64,000 nucleotides of DNA, from positions 1 to 64,000 of the forward strand of contig CAZVOA010000009.1 of the NCBI GenBank assembly GCA_964628465.1. The letters run 5' to 3'. The notes below the pieces were generated by a model that had not been told where the DNA came from, did not search any database, and was given only the letters and a program-made list of their open reading frames with translations. The DNA is from JAFGPS01 sp964628465. GTDB lineage: Bacteria > Planctomycetota > Phycisphaerae > Sedimentisphaerales > Anaerobacaceae. The position numbers were made by a program, and so were the translations under genes. Every line of letters starts with the position of its first letter. The first letter of the stretch is position 1. Shown piece after piece: positions 16,998-26,881 of this stretch.

Positions 16998-19853
16998 ATG
17001 AATAAGAAATTATTTATTATTACAATTCCTGTGTTGATATTTTTTCTTACTTTGGCAACTACCGTACAAGCCGCCGATCCAAGCCTTGTTGGCTGGTGGA
17101 AGCTGGATGACGGTTCAGGCATAACAGCTACAGATTCATCCGGCAATGGCAATAATGGTACTATTTCCGGCTCTCCTAACTGGCTTGCCGGAAAACTGGG
17201 TGGCGCTCTTCAGTTCAATGGGACTGATTGCTACATTAACGCCGGGAATGGTACGTCACTAAATCAATTTACAAATGAGATCAGCATAACTTTCTGGCTA
17301 AAAACCCCGGGCTTTACAACCACATTTGCTACCGTTATAAGTAAGGGTGACGGTGCATGGCGAATGGGACGAAATGCTGGCGGAAATGTTCTGCATATGG
17401 GTTATACCGGTACTAACTACTTTGATGGATCTAAAACGGTGACAGATAATGAGTGGCATCACTGTGCAGGTATATACAACGGCACAACAGCAACAATCTA
17501 TGTTGATGGTGTGGCGGACACCACTAACACTGCAACAGTTCAGATACCAAATGGAGGTACCTACAATGTGTTGATCGGTCAAAACGAGCAGCAGACTGGA
17601 CGATACCTCACTGGTACGCTTGATGATGTTCGTTTATACAAAAAAGCCTTAACGGTAGAAGAACTCCAGCTTGTGATGACGGATGTTGGTAAAAATGGTT
17701 TGGCTGAAAATCCTTCACCCAAAAATAAAGAATCTGATGTAGCTCGAGATGTAACTCTGAGCTGGAAACCTGGCGCATACGTTACGGAACAAGGCGGAAC
17801 ACATAATGTATTCTTCAGTACAGATATCAATGACGTTAATGATGCAACATTAAGCAATCCACTTGGAGCAACTGTATCTTCAGGCCAGCTTGCTGACGCA
17901 AATACTTTCACACCGTATACTCTTGAGTTTGGAAAGACTTATTACTGGAGAGTCGATGAAGTAAATGCCCCATCAAAACCAGGTCAATATAAAGGTAATA
18001 TATGGAGCTTTACCGTTGAGAAAGCGGCGTTGGACCTTCCGTTTGCAAATATTGCAAATGTCACCGCGATAAGCAGTGCAAAAGATAATGACCCGAACAA
18101 TACAGTAAACGGCTCAGGACTGGGAATCGATCCGAATTTCCCGAATCGTCATGAGATAAGTTCAGGTTTAAACTCATGGGTATCCAGTGGAAAGGATACC
18201 AATAATGTCTGGATTCAGTATGACTTCGATAAACTTTACAGGATTCACGAAATGCTGGTCTGGAACTATAATCATACTCTTTCATTTCGTTATGGTTTCA
18301 AGGACGTTCTTGTCCAGTATTCCATCGACGGCCAGGCATGGGTTGATGTACCAGACGCGAATTACTTCAACAAAGCCGCAAACAATTCAAACTATGAGTA
18401 TAATACCACAGTTGACTTCAATGATGTAGTCGCCAAATCAGTCCGTATAACAGCATTTTCCAATCATGGAACCAGTAGTGTAAAGTCTTACGGTCTTGCT
18501 GAGGTTCGTTTCACTTATGTTCCTGTTTATGCGAGAATTCCAACTCCAGCCGATAATGCGCAAAATGTAGCTTTCGGAACAATGTTGAAATGGCGTAAAG
18601 GCAGAGAAGCTCTTACTCATAAGTTATATATTGGAACAGATGAAGCCGCTGTAACAAACGGTGCTGTCACTCCTGCCACTTTAACAGCGAGCAGCTATCT
18701 TCCAAATCTTAGCATGGGAAATACTTACTACTGGCGTGTTGACGAAATCAATAACGGTATGGATCCTTCATTATGGAAGGGAGATGTATGGAGCTTTAGT
18801 GTTCCATCTACGATTCTGATTGAAGGTTTCGAGAGCGGCTATGGTAATGATCCAGGCTCCAACGCGGTCTTTTTGACGTGGAAAGATGGCGCCGAACTTG
18901 GTGACGGGGCAAACGGTTCATATATGGGCAGGAAAGATACGCCGTACCTTCATACAATTAATCACAGCGGCGGTCATTCTGCACCAATGCAATATGACAA
19001 TGAATCATACAGTTATTCAGAAGTCACAGCGGAAACTTCAGAGCTATTGAATGGTTCCGACTGGTCCAAAGGCTCACCAAAGACATTAACAATATGGTTC
19101 AGAGGTGATCCGAACGTAACAGATGTTGGTGACGCACAATTATATTGCGAAATAGGCGGCAAGAAGGCTGTTTATACCGGTTCAATAAACGCACTAACAC
19201 AGGACATATGGCGTCAATGGGATATTAATCTTACTACTCTTGGAGTGAATCTTTCAAATATTACAACAATTACAATTGGGGTAGAGAAGATTGGTTCTAA
19301 AGGCAGTATAGGTGTCATTTATCTTGATGATATTATGCTTACTGGCACAACTGCTTTAGTTGCCTATCCTGATGTATTTGTCGAAGCAGAAGCATATAGC
19401 ACTATTACGTCACCTATGGAGGTAAATAATGTCTATCCAGGCGCATCCGGCGACCAGTACATAAAAGTTAAAAATGGTACAACATCGTCCAGCACTGCTC
19501 CTCCAACAGATGGTCATGTCACTTATCAGGTTAATTTGACCGGCGGCAAGTATGTAATTTGGGGCCGCGTGAGTATTCCGGTTGCGAACCAGGATGCTTT
19601 CTGGGTTAAAGTTGATGGTGCGACATCTGATATTGGATTGGATGCCAGCGGTTGGTGTATGTGGAATGCTATACCAGCAGGTGTAGCATGGCATTGGGAT
19701 GATGTTCACAGTACTCAGAGTGACAATAGCACTCCCAAAGTTACCTGGACCATACCAGCCGGTGTAACTACTATCACGATAGCTTACAGAGATTCTGATG
19801 CCGCAAATCCGCCACGTTTGGATTCCTTATTGTTTCAAAAGGTTGGACTGTAA
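16998..19853 (+). CDS. large secreted LamG / Fn3-like / discoidin / CBM-like protein
   Basis: A 951-residue exported protein. Start at 16998 is supported by a perfect AAGGAGG site. The signal peptide ends near residue 26 (TTVQAADP). Domains in order are: LamG/concanavalin-like (about 30-215, LVGWWKLDDGSG...YLTGTLDDVRLYKKAL), an Fn3-like module ending YYWRVDEVN (about 225-340), an F5/8-type discoidin module (about 345-510), a second Fn3-like module ending YYWRVDEINNG (about 515-605), a jelly-roll region starting ILIEGFESGYG (about 610-780), and a C-terminal CBM6/35-like region starting VFVEAEAYS. No catalytic domain and no membrane anchor are evident. It is probably a cell-surface or secreted glycan-binding protein, followed by its own terminator. 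Confidence 0.85.
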   Translation: MNKKLFIITIPVLIFFLTLATTVQAADPSLVGWWKLDDGSGITATDSSGNGNNGTISGSPNWLAGKLGGALQFNGTDCYINAGNGTSLNQFTNEISITFWLKTPGFTTTFATVISKGDGAWRMGRNAGGNVLHMGYTGTNYFDGSKTVTDNEWHHCAGIYNGTTATIYVDGVADTTNTATVQIPNGGTYNVLIGQNEQQTGRYLTGTLDDVRLYKKALTVEELQLVMTDVGKNGLAENPSPKNKESDVARDVTLSWKPGAYVTEQGGTHNVFFSTDINDVNDATLSNPLGATVSSGQLADANTFTPYTLEFGKTYYWRVDEVNAPSKPGQYKGNIWSFTVEKAALDLPFANIANVTAISSAKDNDPNNTVNGSGLGIDPNFPNRHEISSGLNSWVSSGKDTNNVWIQYDFDKLYRIHEMLVWNYNHTLSFRYGFKDVLVQYSIDGQAWVDVPDANYFNKAANNSNYEYNTTVDFNDVVAKSVRITAFSNHGTSSVKSYGLAEVRFTYVPVYARIPTPADNAQNVAFGTMLKWRKGREALTHKLYIGTDEAAVTNGAVTPATLTASSYLPNLSMGNTYYWRVDEINNGMDPSLWKGDVWSFSVPSTILIEGFESGYGNDPGSNAVFLTWKDGAELGDGANGSYMGRKDTPYLHTINHSGGHSAPMQYDNESYSYSEVTAETSELLNGSDWSKGSPKTLTIWFRGDPNVTDVGDAQLYCEIGGKKAVYTGSINALTQDIWRQWDINLTTLGVNLSNITTITIGVEKIGSKGSIGVIYLDDIMLTGTTALVAYPDVFVEAEAYSTITSPMEVNNVYPGASGDQYIKVKNGTTSSSTAPPTDGHVTYQVNLTGGKYVIWGRVSIPVANQDAFWVKVDGATSDIGLDASGWCMWNAIPAGVAWHWDDVHSTQSDNSTPKVTWTIPAGVTTITIAYRDSDAANPPRLDSLLFQKVGL

Positions 19854-19924
19854 TAAAGTTGTAAGGTATCAAAAGGTTCTCTTTGCTGCATAACAAAAAG
19901 AGCATGATTTGATACATAGAATGA

Positions 19925-19963
19925 AAAAAGGCCTGTACTGATTAATTCGGTACAGGCCTTTTT
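19925..19963. terminator. bidirectional intrinsic terminator
   Basis: A 14-bp perfect stem (AAAAAGGCCTGTAC with GTACAGGCCTTTTT, 11-base loop) with A-run on one side and T-run on the other. It lies between the LamG gene and the convergent gene at 19996 and should serve both. Confidence 0.85.
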
Positions 19964-19995
19964 AATTGTAAGTAGTTGGTTAGATTTAAAATGAA

Positions 19996-20871
19996 TTAAT
20001 TGCTGATTTTTGAAGAAACGTACAACACATCATCACTGTTCAAATTATCATCGAAAGAAAGCTGCTTAAAGATATCTTCTTTAGTATCTGAAATTATATT
20101 ATATATTTTTTTACTGTCACCAATATTATTAATGCAATATTCTTTCCATGATTTTACATAGTTATCAAAAATACTTTTTTTGTGTTTATCATTTTCAGCA
20201 AAATCAGATATAGCTTTGGAATTCCAGAATTTTATTATTATATTCGCGTCTTCGATATTAAAATTTACACTGACAGTTTCTCCGTCAATTCTCAGAGACC
20301 TGTTCGCTTTGTATCGAATATTTTTGCTGTCAAGAAATTCGCGAATAGCTTGAGATGGGTCATTGGCTTTTTGCTGTTTATTTTTTTCGAATTGAGCTTT
20401 TTGTTTTTCAAGATTTGCTTTTCTCTCCATGCGTATTTGTTCACTTGTTTTTTGGGGGTAATTACAATTTATTTGTTCAGAAATATTCCTGCATTGATTG
20501 GCACAAGTTTCCCTCTGTATGATGTTTAAAACTGAACCGCCGCAATAATATTCACCGCTGGTTTGAGAAACAAGACCTGAATTGTTGTAACTGAAAGCAT
20601 AAGGATTGTATTCTACATCACGATCTATTAAGCCGCTGCTGTTATACGTAAGTGCGTATGGTGAGTATTCAAGTCTATAGTTTACTAAGCCGCTGCTTTT
20701 GTATGTCAGAGAATTGGGATTGTATTCAACAAAACCAGAGACAAGACTTTGGGAATATGGTGACCATTGTGTGCGGTACCTGACAGGAACGTGATAGTAA
20801 TAATCTCTGGCTTGAACGCACGTGCAAAGAATTGTAAACAATAAGATTGATTGCAATGAAATCCTTTTCAT
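19996..20871 (-). CDS. secreted protein with 19-residue tandem repeats
   Basis: A 291-residue protein with a signal peptide (about residues 1-21, ...CTCVQA). Three tandem 19-residue units lie at residues 48-66, 67-85 and 86-104, with consensus (V/L)EY(N/S)P.xLTY.SSGL(V/I); a diverged fourth may precede them (WSPYSQSLVSGF). A charged coiled-coil-like stretch follows (about 148-175, RMERKANLEKQKAQFEKNK), then a C-terminal domain of about 110 residues that I do not recognise. The ribosome site GAAGGAGA is strong. An envelope or surface role is an inference from the signal peptide and repeats. Confidence 0.65.
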   Translation of the reverse strand: MKRISLQSILLFTILCTCVQARDYYYHVPVRYRTQWSPYSQSLVSGFVEYNPNSLTYKSSGLVNYRLEYSPYALTYNSSGLIDRDVEYNPYAFSYNNSGLVSQTSGEYYCGGSVLNIIQRETCANQCRNISEQINCNYPQKTSEQIRMERKANLEKQKAQFEKNKQQKANDPSQAIREFLDSKNIRYKANRSLRIDGETVSVNFNIEDANIIIKFWNSKAISDFAENDKHKKSIFDNYVKSWKEYCINNIGDSKKIYNIISDTKEDIFKQLSFDDNLNSDDVLYVSSKISN

Positions 20872-21292
20872 TTTGTTCTCCTTCTATAAAAAATCCATAA
20901 TTAAATTTAATCACCTCCTCGCAAACAAAATATAAGTTAATTTATTTAAACTAATCAATAATTTCTCTAATAACCTCAAAGACGCATTTCTATTTGAATG
21001 CCAAGCGGATAGATTTCTGCTCTCAAAACATGAGATTACTAAATTTTACAAATAGCAATCTTTTCAAGCCCTCCATATTGTATGGTACTTGCAAATTAAC
21101 AGAAGGTTTGGTTTACGTCAATATGATTTGTGTGAATGTGTGACTAATTTATAATAAAAAAGTCATATTCATGTTTCAGTGTGTTAAAAGAGGGTGTTTG
21201 GGCATAGTTTCCTGAAGTAACATTTAACTATGCCCAAAGCAAAATATAACATTTAGCTTGTTAGATTGTGTTTGAGTTAAATTGCGTGAATA
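20872..21292. other. intergenic region
   Basis: These 421 bases are AT-rich and hold the hairpin at 21197-21238 (probable terminator of the downstream minus-strand gene). I see no gene or promoter with good boxes. Confidence 0.5.
21197..21238 (-). terminator. probable terminator hairpin
   Basis: A 13-bp perfect stem (TTTGGGCATAGTT with AACTATGCCCAAA) with a 16-base loop lies 55 bases beyond the stop of the UDP-sugar dehydrogenase gene. There is no long T-run after it, so termination strength is uncertain. Confidence 0.5.
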
Positions 21293-22606
21293 TTACGCTT
21301 TAACTATTTTACCACGACCGGCTTTAACCTGTGATGTAGCATTTCGTGTATCGACAACCAGTTTTGAATTTTTAACAATCCAGTTATAGTCGTAATCGCT
21401 GTGATTAGTCGAAATTAAAACAACATCATATTTTTTCAACATAGCAGAAGTCAATGTTTTACTCTTCATCATCAGGTTATATTTTCTCTGCTTATGTGTC
21501 ACTGGAATATACGGGTCGTTATAATCAACCGAAGCTCCTTTTTCCCTGAGCAGTTCTATTAATTCCAGAGAAGGAGATTCGCGAACATCATCGATGTCTG
21601 GTTTATACGCAAGTCCAAGAACGAGAACTTTCGAACCTTTGAGACTTTTTTTATGTTCGTTTAGCGCATCCATCGTGCGTGCGATAACATAATGCGGCAT
21701 ATCGGTATTAATTTCGCCCGCAAGCTCGATAAATCGGGTAGGCATACCGTACTGGCGTGCTTTCCATGTCAGGTAGAACGGATCAATCGGAATGCAGTGA
21801 CCGCCAAGTCCAGGTCCGGGGTAGAAAGCGTTGAATCCGAATGGTTTTGTCGATGCCGCGTGAATAACTTCCCACACATCGATGCCCATTCTGTCAAATA
21901 CCATTTTTAGCTCATTTACCATCGCGATATTGATGCAGCGATATACGTTTTCGAGAATCTTAGCTGCTTCCGCGGCTTCAAGTGATGAGACCGGGACAAT
22001 TTTATCTATCGCAAGCTCATATACCATCTTGGCGATAGCCTGGCATTGGGGTGTAAAACCGCCGAGAACTTTTGGGATTGTGCGAGTATTGAAATGTTTG
22101 TTACCCGGGTCTTCTCTTTCAGGTGAATATGCCAGGTAAAAATCTTTTCCTGCCTTAAGGCCGCTTGTTTCAAGAATTGGTATCATTACTTCTCTGCTTG
22201 TACCGGGATACGTTGTGCTTTCGAGAGTAATTAGCTGGTCTTTCTGAATGTATTGTGAAATGGTTTTACAAGAATTGACAATATACTGCATATCCGGCTC
22301 ACGATTTTCTGTCAATGGAGTAGGGACACAGATAATTACAGCATCAACTTTCTTGATCTGCGACATGTTGCTGGTTGCGGTGAATTTTTTTGATTTTATG
22401 GCTTCTTTAATTCTGGAGTCCGGAATATTTTTTATTATACTTTTACCGGAATTAAGAATTTTGACTTTTTTGTCGTCAATATCGAACCCAGTTACATCAA
22501 CACCTGAGTACGCAAATTCCATCGCAAGAGGTAAGCCAACATAGCCAAGTCCGAGAATACCAACCTTTACTGTTTTATTTTCAATCTTTTTATTCCATAG
22601 TTCCAT
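21293..22606 (-). CDS. nucleotide sugar dehydrogenase (WbpA-like UDP-GlcNAc 6-dehydrogenase family)
   Basis: NAD-dependent enzyme that oxidises C6 of a UDP-sugar to the uronic acid, for surface polysaccharide. Features seen are the Rossmann motif GILGLGYVGLPLAMEF (residues 18-33), ESTTYPGTS, YSPEREDPGNKHFNTRTIPKVLGG, and the catalytic region GPGLGGHCIPIDPFYLTWKA with the active-site Cys in GGHC, then VLVLGLAYKPDIDDVRESPSLELI. The SPEREDPGN segment favours the UDP-GlcNAc/WbpA branch over UDP-glucose dehydrogenase, but substrate is not proven. It is 437 residues, normal length. No glycosyltransferases are adjacent. Confidence 0.9.
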   Translation of the reverse strand: MELWNKKIENKTVKVGILGLGYVGLPLAMEFAYSGVDVTGFDIDDKKVKILNSGKSIIKNIPDSRIKEAIKSKKFTATSNMSQIKKVDAVIICVPTPLTENREPDMQYIVNSCKTISQYIQKDQLITLESTTYPGTSREVMIPILETSGLKAGKDFYLAYSPEREDPGNKHFNTRTIPKVLGGFTPQCQAIAKMVYELAIDKIVPVSSLEAAEAAKILENVYRCINIAMVNELKMVFDRMGIDVWEVIHAASTKPFGFNAFYPGPGLGGHCIPIDPFYLTWKARQYGMPTRFIELAGEINTDMPHYVIARTMDALNEHKKSLKGSKVLVLGLAYKPDIDDVRESPSLELIELLREKGASVDYNDPYIPVTHKQRKYNLMMKSKTLTSAMLKKYDVVLISTNHSDYDYNWIVKNSKLVVDTRNATSQVKAGRGKIVKA

Positions 22607-22841
22607 TTTCTTATATCCTGAAAGAGTTAATTATTATGTTCTTTTTTAATATAATCGTCTAAATATACCGTTATCTTGCTTAATTTAACAACAGCAATTG
22701 AATATATTTTATACGAAAATTATATAAGAGGCAATTTCCGAATAAAGAGTTTTTGAAAAGAATTGCCGCTTTAGCTGTTGACTGGTATGATGTTATAATT
22801 AATAATCGTTATAAAATAACGGTTAGAAGGAACTTTATTAT

Positions 22842-24680
22842 ATGACAGTATCTGAAATCATCGAACAATTTACTTCTTTGGGTGGAAAACATGATTTGCT
22901 CTTGCAGAATCTTCTTGCGGCACAGTGTTTTCTGGGCCATGCTCAATCCGGCGCGATTTTGCGTTTTGATGCCGGGCATAAAGTAGATGTACTTGCTCTT
23001 TATCCAAAGTTTAAAAATGATACTATAGTTCCTCAATGGCTCAATTTGGCAATGAAATATGCTCATGAATCCGCTCGTTCAACAGATGCGGTTTTTGTAA
23101 AGCCGTTCAGTAATACTGATTCGCCGGAAAGCGAGTCTGCAAAATCGCATATCGTTCTGGTTCCTATTCTGGTTCCGAATATTGAAAAGACAATCGCCGC
23201 ATATTTACTTACAGAAAATAACGAGAAAATTCTTGAAGAAAACATTCAAATACTTCAGCTTGCCTCTGGAATTTTAAGTTATTCCCAAAGCAGTGCGGTT
23301 CAACAGAACTGGCAGCAGAATTGTTTGCGGCTTCGTGAAGCGATGGAAACTTTATCGACGGTTAATCGTGAGAAGAAATTCGCCGGGGCTGCAATGGCTT
23401 TTTGTAACGAAGCTGCCGCCCAGTGGCAATGCGAGCGGGCCAGTATAGGTTTTCTCAAAGGAAGATATATACAACTGAAGGCGATGAGCCGCACTGAAGA
23501 TTTCAGCAGGAAGATGAAAGTTGTTCAGGATATTGAATCGACTATGGAGGAATGCCTCGACCAGGACACTGAAATTTTAGTTCCTGCTCCGAAAGAATCC
23601 GCGTATATCAATAGAGCCGCCAATGCCTTATCAAAATTTTACGGTACTCAGGCTGTTCTGAGTTTACCTTTGCGTCACGAAGGACAAGTCGTGGCGATAC
23701 TGACACTTGAAAGACCGCTCGATAGAATTTTCACTATCAGCGAAGTAGAAACTATTCGTCTTGCCTGCGAATTATGTACGCCGAGATTAATGAATCTCTA
23801 TGAGCATGACAGATGGATAGGTGCGAAAATCGCTTCCGGCTCTCGCAAATTTGCTTCTGTTTTTGTAGGCGCTAAATATACATGGACGAAATTGATAATC
23901 CTTCTTGTTTGTGCCGCTGTAGTATTTTTAATCTATGCCAAGGGACAGTTTCGCGTTAAAGCGTCTTTTGTGCTTGAGGCAACCTATCAGCAGGTAATTC
24001 CCGCTCCATTCGATGGATATATAGAAAAAGTAAACGTCGAAATTGGTGATTCGGTAGAATCTGGTAAGACTATTCTTGCAAGTCTCGAAACTGCCGATAT
24101 AAGACTCAAGCTTACACAATCGGAAGCGAATAAAAGCAAATACAAAAAACAGGCTATTGCTTCGAGGGATAAAGATGAGCTTGGAGAGGCAGTCATTGCC
24201 GAGGAGATGGAAAAAGAAGCTGATGCCGAAATAGCCTATCTCAAATATCAGATTGACCAGGCCAGTTTAATTTCACCGATGAGCGGCGTAGTTGTAAAAG
24301 GTGATTTGAAAAGGCAGATTGGCGCGCCGGTAAAAGTTGGTGATGTAATGTTCGAGGTTTGCCCGCTTGAGGCTTTGCGTGCACAACTTCATATACCCGA
24401 AGACCAGATTTTCGATATAAAAGAGGGACAGCAGGGCGAGCTTGCGCTTGCTTCCGATCCGGGCAGAAAAATCAAGTTCGTTGTCGAGAAAATCAATCCG
24501 ATAGCTGAAGTTGAAAACCAGCAGAATATTTTCAAAGTGCGTGTGCATCTGAACGAAATTCATCCTGGAATGCGTCCCGGCATGGAAGGTGTCGCAAAAG
24601 TGACAATTGGTGAAAGACGATACGCATGGATTTGGTCACGTAAAATTGTGAACTGGGTAAGAATGAAATTGTGGCTTTGA
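22842..24680 (+). CDS. GAF-domain / HlyD-type membrane adaptor fusion
   Basis: A 612-residue protein. The N-terminal half is cytoplasmic and contains a GAF-like region (about 160-320, ending LPLRHEGQVVAILTLERPLDR). One membrane helix follows (about 349-367, LIILLVCAAVVFLIYA). The rest is a HlyD/RND-adaptor-like periplasmic part: a biotinyl-lipoyl half (PAPFDGYIEKVNVEIGDSVESGK, about 386-410), a helical hairpin, the second lipoyl half (SLISPMSGVVVKGDL) and a beta-barrel with HPGMRPGMEGVAKV. A GAF sensor fused to an adaptor is unusual. The first gene of a three-gene operon: the PqqD-M50 gene follows after 15 bases and the SecA-like gene after that. AAGGAAC serves as ribosome site. Confidence 0.8.
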   Translation: MTVSEIIEQFTSLGGKHDLLLQNLLAAQCFLGHAQSGAILRFDAGHKVDVLALYPKFKNDTIVPQWLNLAMKYAHESARSTDAVFVKPFSNTDSPESESAKSHIVLVPILVPNIEKTIAAYLLTENNEKILEENIQILQLASGILSYSQSSAVQQNWQQNCLRLREAMETLSTVNREKKFAGAAMAFCNEAAAQWQCERASIGFLKGRYIQLKAMSRTEDFSRKMKVVQDIESTMEECLDQDTEILVPAPKESAYINRAANALSKFYGTQAVLSLPLRHEGQVVAILTLERPLDRIFTISEVETIRLACELCTPRLMNLYEHDRWIGAKIASGSRKFASVFVGAKYTWTKLIILLVCAAVVFLIYAKGQFRVKASFVLEATYQQVIPAPFDGYIEKVNVEIGDSVESGKTILASLETADIRLKLTQSEANKSKYKKQAIASRDKDELGEAVIAEEMEKEADAEIAYLKYQIDQASLISPMSGVVVKGDLKRQIGAPVKVGDVMFEVCPLEALRAQLHIPEDQIFDIKEGQQGELALASDPGRKIKFVVEKINPIAEVENQQNIFKVRVHLNEIHPGMRPGMEGVAKVTIGERRYAWIWSRKIVNWVRMKLWL

Positions 24681-24695
24681 GAATCGTGACGAATT

Positions 24696-26879
24696 ATGGC
24701 AGTTGAACGTCCTACATTTCATGAATCATGGTACAGAGTAGCTGAATTACGGCCGAGACTTCTGACAAGCGTCAAAGTCTATAGACAGCACTTTCGCGGC
24801 AAAATGTGGTATGTTCTCGAAAACTCCTCGAATAATTCTTTCTCGCGTATAAGCTCTGATGCGTATAATTTTATAGGACTGCTCGATGGTAAAAGAACTG
24901 TCGCGAATGTTTGGCAAATTTGCAATGAAAGATTTGGTGACAACGCACCGACACAGCCTGAGATAATTCAGCTTCTTGGTCACTTATATTGCTCGAATCT
25001 TTTGTACGCGGAGCTTGCGCCGGACAGCGAAAGTCTTTTTAATCGTTATCACACTCGAATAAAACGTCAAATTCAGAGTGTATTGTCGAATCTGCTTTTC
25101 TTGAAAGTTCCTGTATTTGACCCTGACCATATTTTAAATACATGGGTAAATGTATTTGGTTTGTTTTTTACCTGGTTTGGTTTTCTGTTATGGCTTGGAG
25201 TAATATCCGCAGCGATGTATTTTGTTATCGGGAACATATCGGAATTATTGCATCAGAGCAGGGATATATTGAATCCTGAAAATTTAATATTTCTTTATAT
25301 CAGTGTAATTATAATCAAGATATGTCACGAATTCGGCCATGCTTTTTCCTGCAAAAGATTCGGTCGCCTCAACGGCAGCGGCGGCGAAGTACATATCATG
25401 GGGATTATGTTTTTAATTTTCATTCCTCTTCCGTTCGTTGACGCGTCGAGCGCATGGGCATTTCGCAGGAAATGGCACAGAGCGATTGTTGGAATGTCCG
25501 GCGTGATGGTCGAGCTGTTTTTGGCCGCGATTGCGGTTTTTGTCTGGGTCAATACTTCTACCGGAACTTTACATATCATCGCGTATAATGTTATGTTTAT
25601 CGCGAGCGTCTCAACATTGCTTTTTAACGCCAACCCGCTTTTAAGATTCGATGCGTATTATGTTTTATCCGATCTTATCGAAATTCCCAATCTAAGCCAG
25701 CGAGCGAAAAAGTATTTATATTATCTCGTAAAAAGATATTCATGGGGTCTGAAAACAGCTATAAGTCCCGCCCAAAGTTTCGGCGAAGTGATATGGTTTT
25801 TCTTTTACGGAATAGCTTCGACCGCATATAGAATTTTTATTTGCGTAAGAATACTTTTATTTCTAAACAGCAGGCTGCCCGAGCAATTATCTATCCTCGT
25901 ACCATTCTTTGCCGCATCGGCTGTTTTTGCGTGGGTTATTGTTCCCATTCTTCAATTCATTAAATATTTGGCAACGAGCGGCGAACTGGCGAGAAATCGT
26001 TTTAGAGCGGTTAGCGCAACGTTGTTTGGCATAGCTGCTATAGTGGTTTCCATAGGTATTATTCGTTTGCCTGAATATTTTAGAATAGAGGGAATTGTCG
26101 AGCCGGTGAATCTTGCTGTCGTATATGCTGAAAATGATGGATTTATTACCGATTTTCTGACATCGGGACAAAAAGTTTCCGCTGATAAAGATGAACTTAT
26201 CAAAGCGGAAAATCAACAACTTGAAGCAGAAAAAAAACGTCTTATTGCTGAATTGGGTAGTTTGAAAGCAAGAAAACGTCTCGAAGAAACCCGTGACAAA
26301 GCAGCCGCACAAATTATTGAAAAGCAAATCGGCGTTATGGATGAAAAAATTACAAAGATTGATTCCGACCTTGCTTCTTTGAATATTAAAGCGTCACTGT
26401 CCGGCTCATGGATTTCACCTGATATCGAAAAAGCAAAAGGATTATATCTTCGCAGAGGCCAGCAAGTCGGTCTGGTCGCGGATATGAATGATTTACGAAT
26501 TCGTGCTGTAGCCGGACAATCACTTGCTGATATTCTTTTTGATCAGGTTGGTAAAGAAGTGGAGATGAAAGTCAAGGGACGCCCGGAAACCGCTTTGATT
26601 GGTTATATAGAGGAAGTTTTTCCTGCCGGTAAGAAAGTTTTACCTTCGCAGGCTCTTGGTTATGCGGTTGGCGGCTCTATGCCAACAGAAGTTGATGATC
26701 CTGAAGGAATGACGGCTGCGGAGAACTTCTTTGAAGTTCGTGTCACTCCTGATGATGATTCGGTAAGATTATTTTCAGGCCAGCGTGTAATAGTGAGAAT
26801 TGAAATGCCTCCGAAGCCGCTTATTATGCAATGGTATCGTTTGCTCAGGCAATTGTTCCAGAGGAGGTTTTATATTTAA
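24696..26879 (+). CDS. PqqD-like / M50 site-2 protease / HlyD-like membrane protein
   Basis: A 727-residue polytopic protein. Residues about 20-105 form a PqqD-like winged-helix region (RGKMWYVLENSSNNSFSRIS...TQPEIIQLLGHLYCSNLL). The M50 core has the zinc motif HEFGH at residues 211-215 and the second motif NPLLRFDAYYVLSDL, set among about ten membrane helices. The C-terminal third (from about 460) is a HlyD-like arm: VVYAENDGFITDFLTSGQKVSA, a coiled coil, then SGSWISPDI. This corresponds to the 'putative peptide zinc metalloprotease' group found beside HlyD proteins. It probably works with the adaptor upstream and the SecA-like ATPase downstream (2-base gap). Substrate unknown. Confidence 0.85.
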   Translation: MAVERPTFHESWYRVAELRPRLLTSVKVYRQHFRGKMWYVLENSSNNSFSRISSDAYNFIGLLDGKRTVANVWQICNERFGDNAPTQPEIIQLLGHLYCSNLLYAELAPDSESLFNRYHTRIKRQIQSVLSNLLFLKVPVFDPDHILNTWVNVFGLFFTWFGFLLWLGVISAAMYFVIGNISELLHQSRDILNPENLIFLYISVIIIKICHEFGHAFSCKRFGRLNGSGGEVHIMGIMFLIFIPLPFVDASSAWAFRRKWHRAIVGMSGVMVELFLAAIAVFVWVNTSTGTLHIIAYNVMFIASVSTLLFNANPLLRFDAYYVLSDLIEIPNLSQRAKKYLYYLVKRYSWGLKTAISPAQSFGEVIWFFFYGIASTAYRIFICVRILLFLNSRLPEQLSILVPFFAASAVFAWVIVPILQFIKYLATSGELARNRFRAVSATLFGIAAIVVSIGIIRLPEYFRIEGIVEPVNLAVVYAENDGFITDFLTSGQKVSADKDELIKAENQQLEAEKKRLIAELGSLKARKRLEETRDKAAAQIIEKQIGVMDEKITKIDSDLASLNIKASLSGSWISPDIEKAKGLYLRRGQQVGLVADMNDLRIRAVAGQSLADILFDQVGKEVEMKVKGRPETALIGYIEEVFPAGKKVLPSQALGYAVGGSMPTEVDDPEGMTAAENFFEVRVTPDDDSVRLFSGQRVIVRIEMPPKPLIMQWYRLLRQLFQRRFYI

Positions 26880-26881
26880 TT

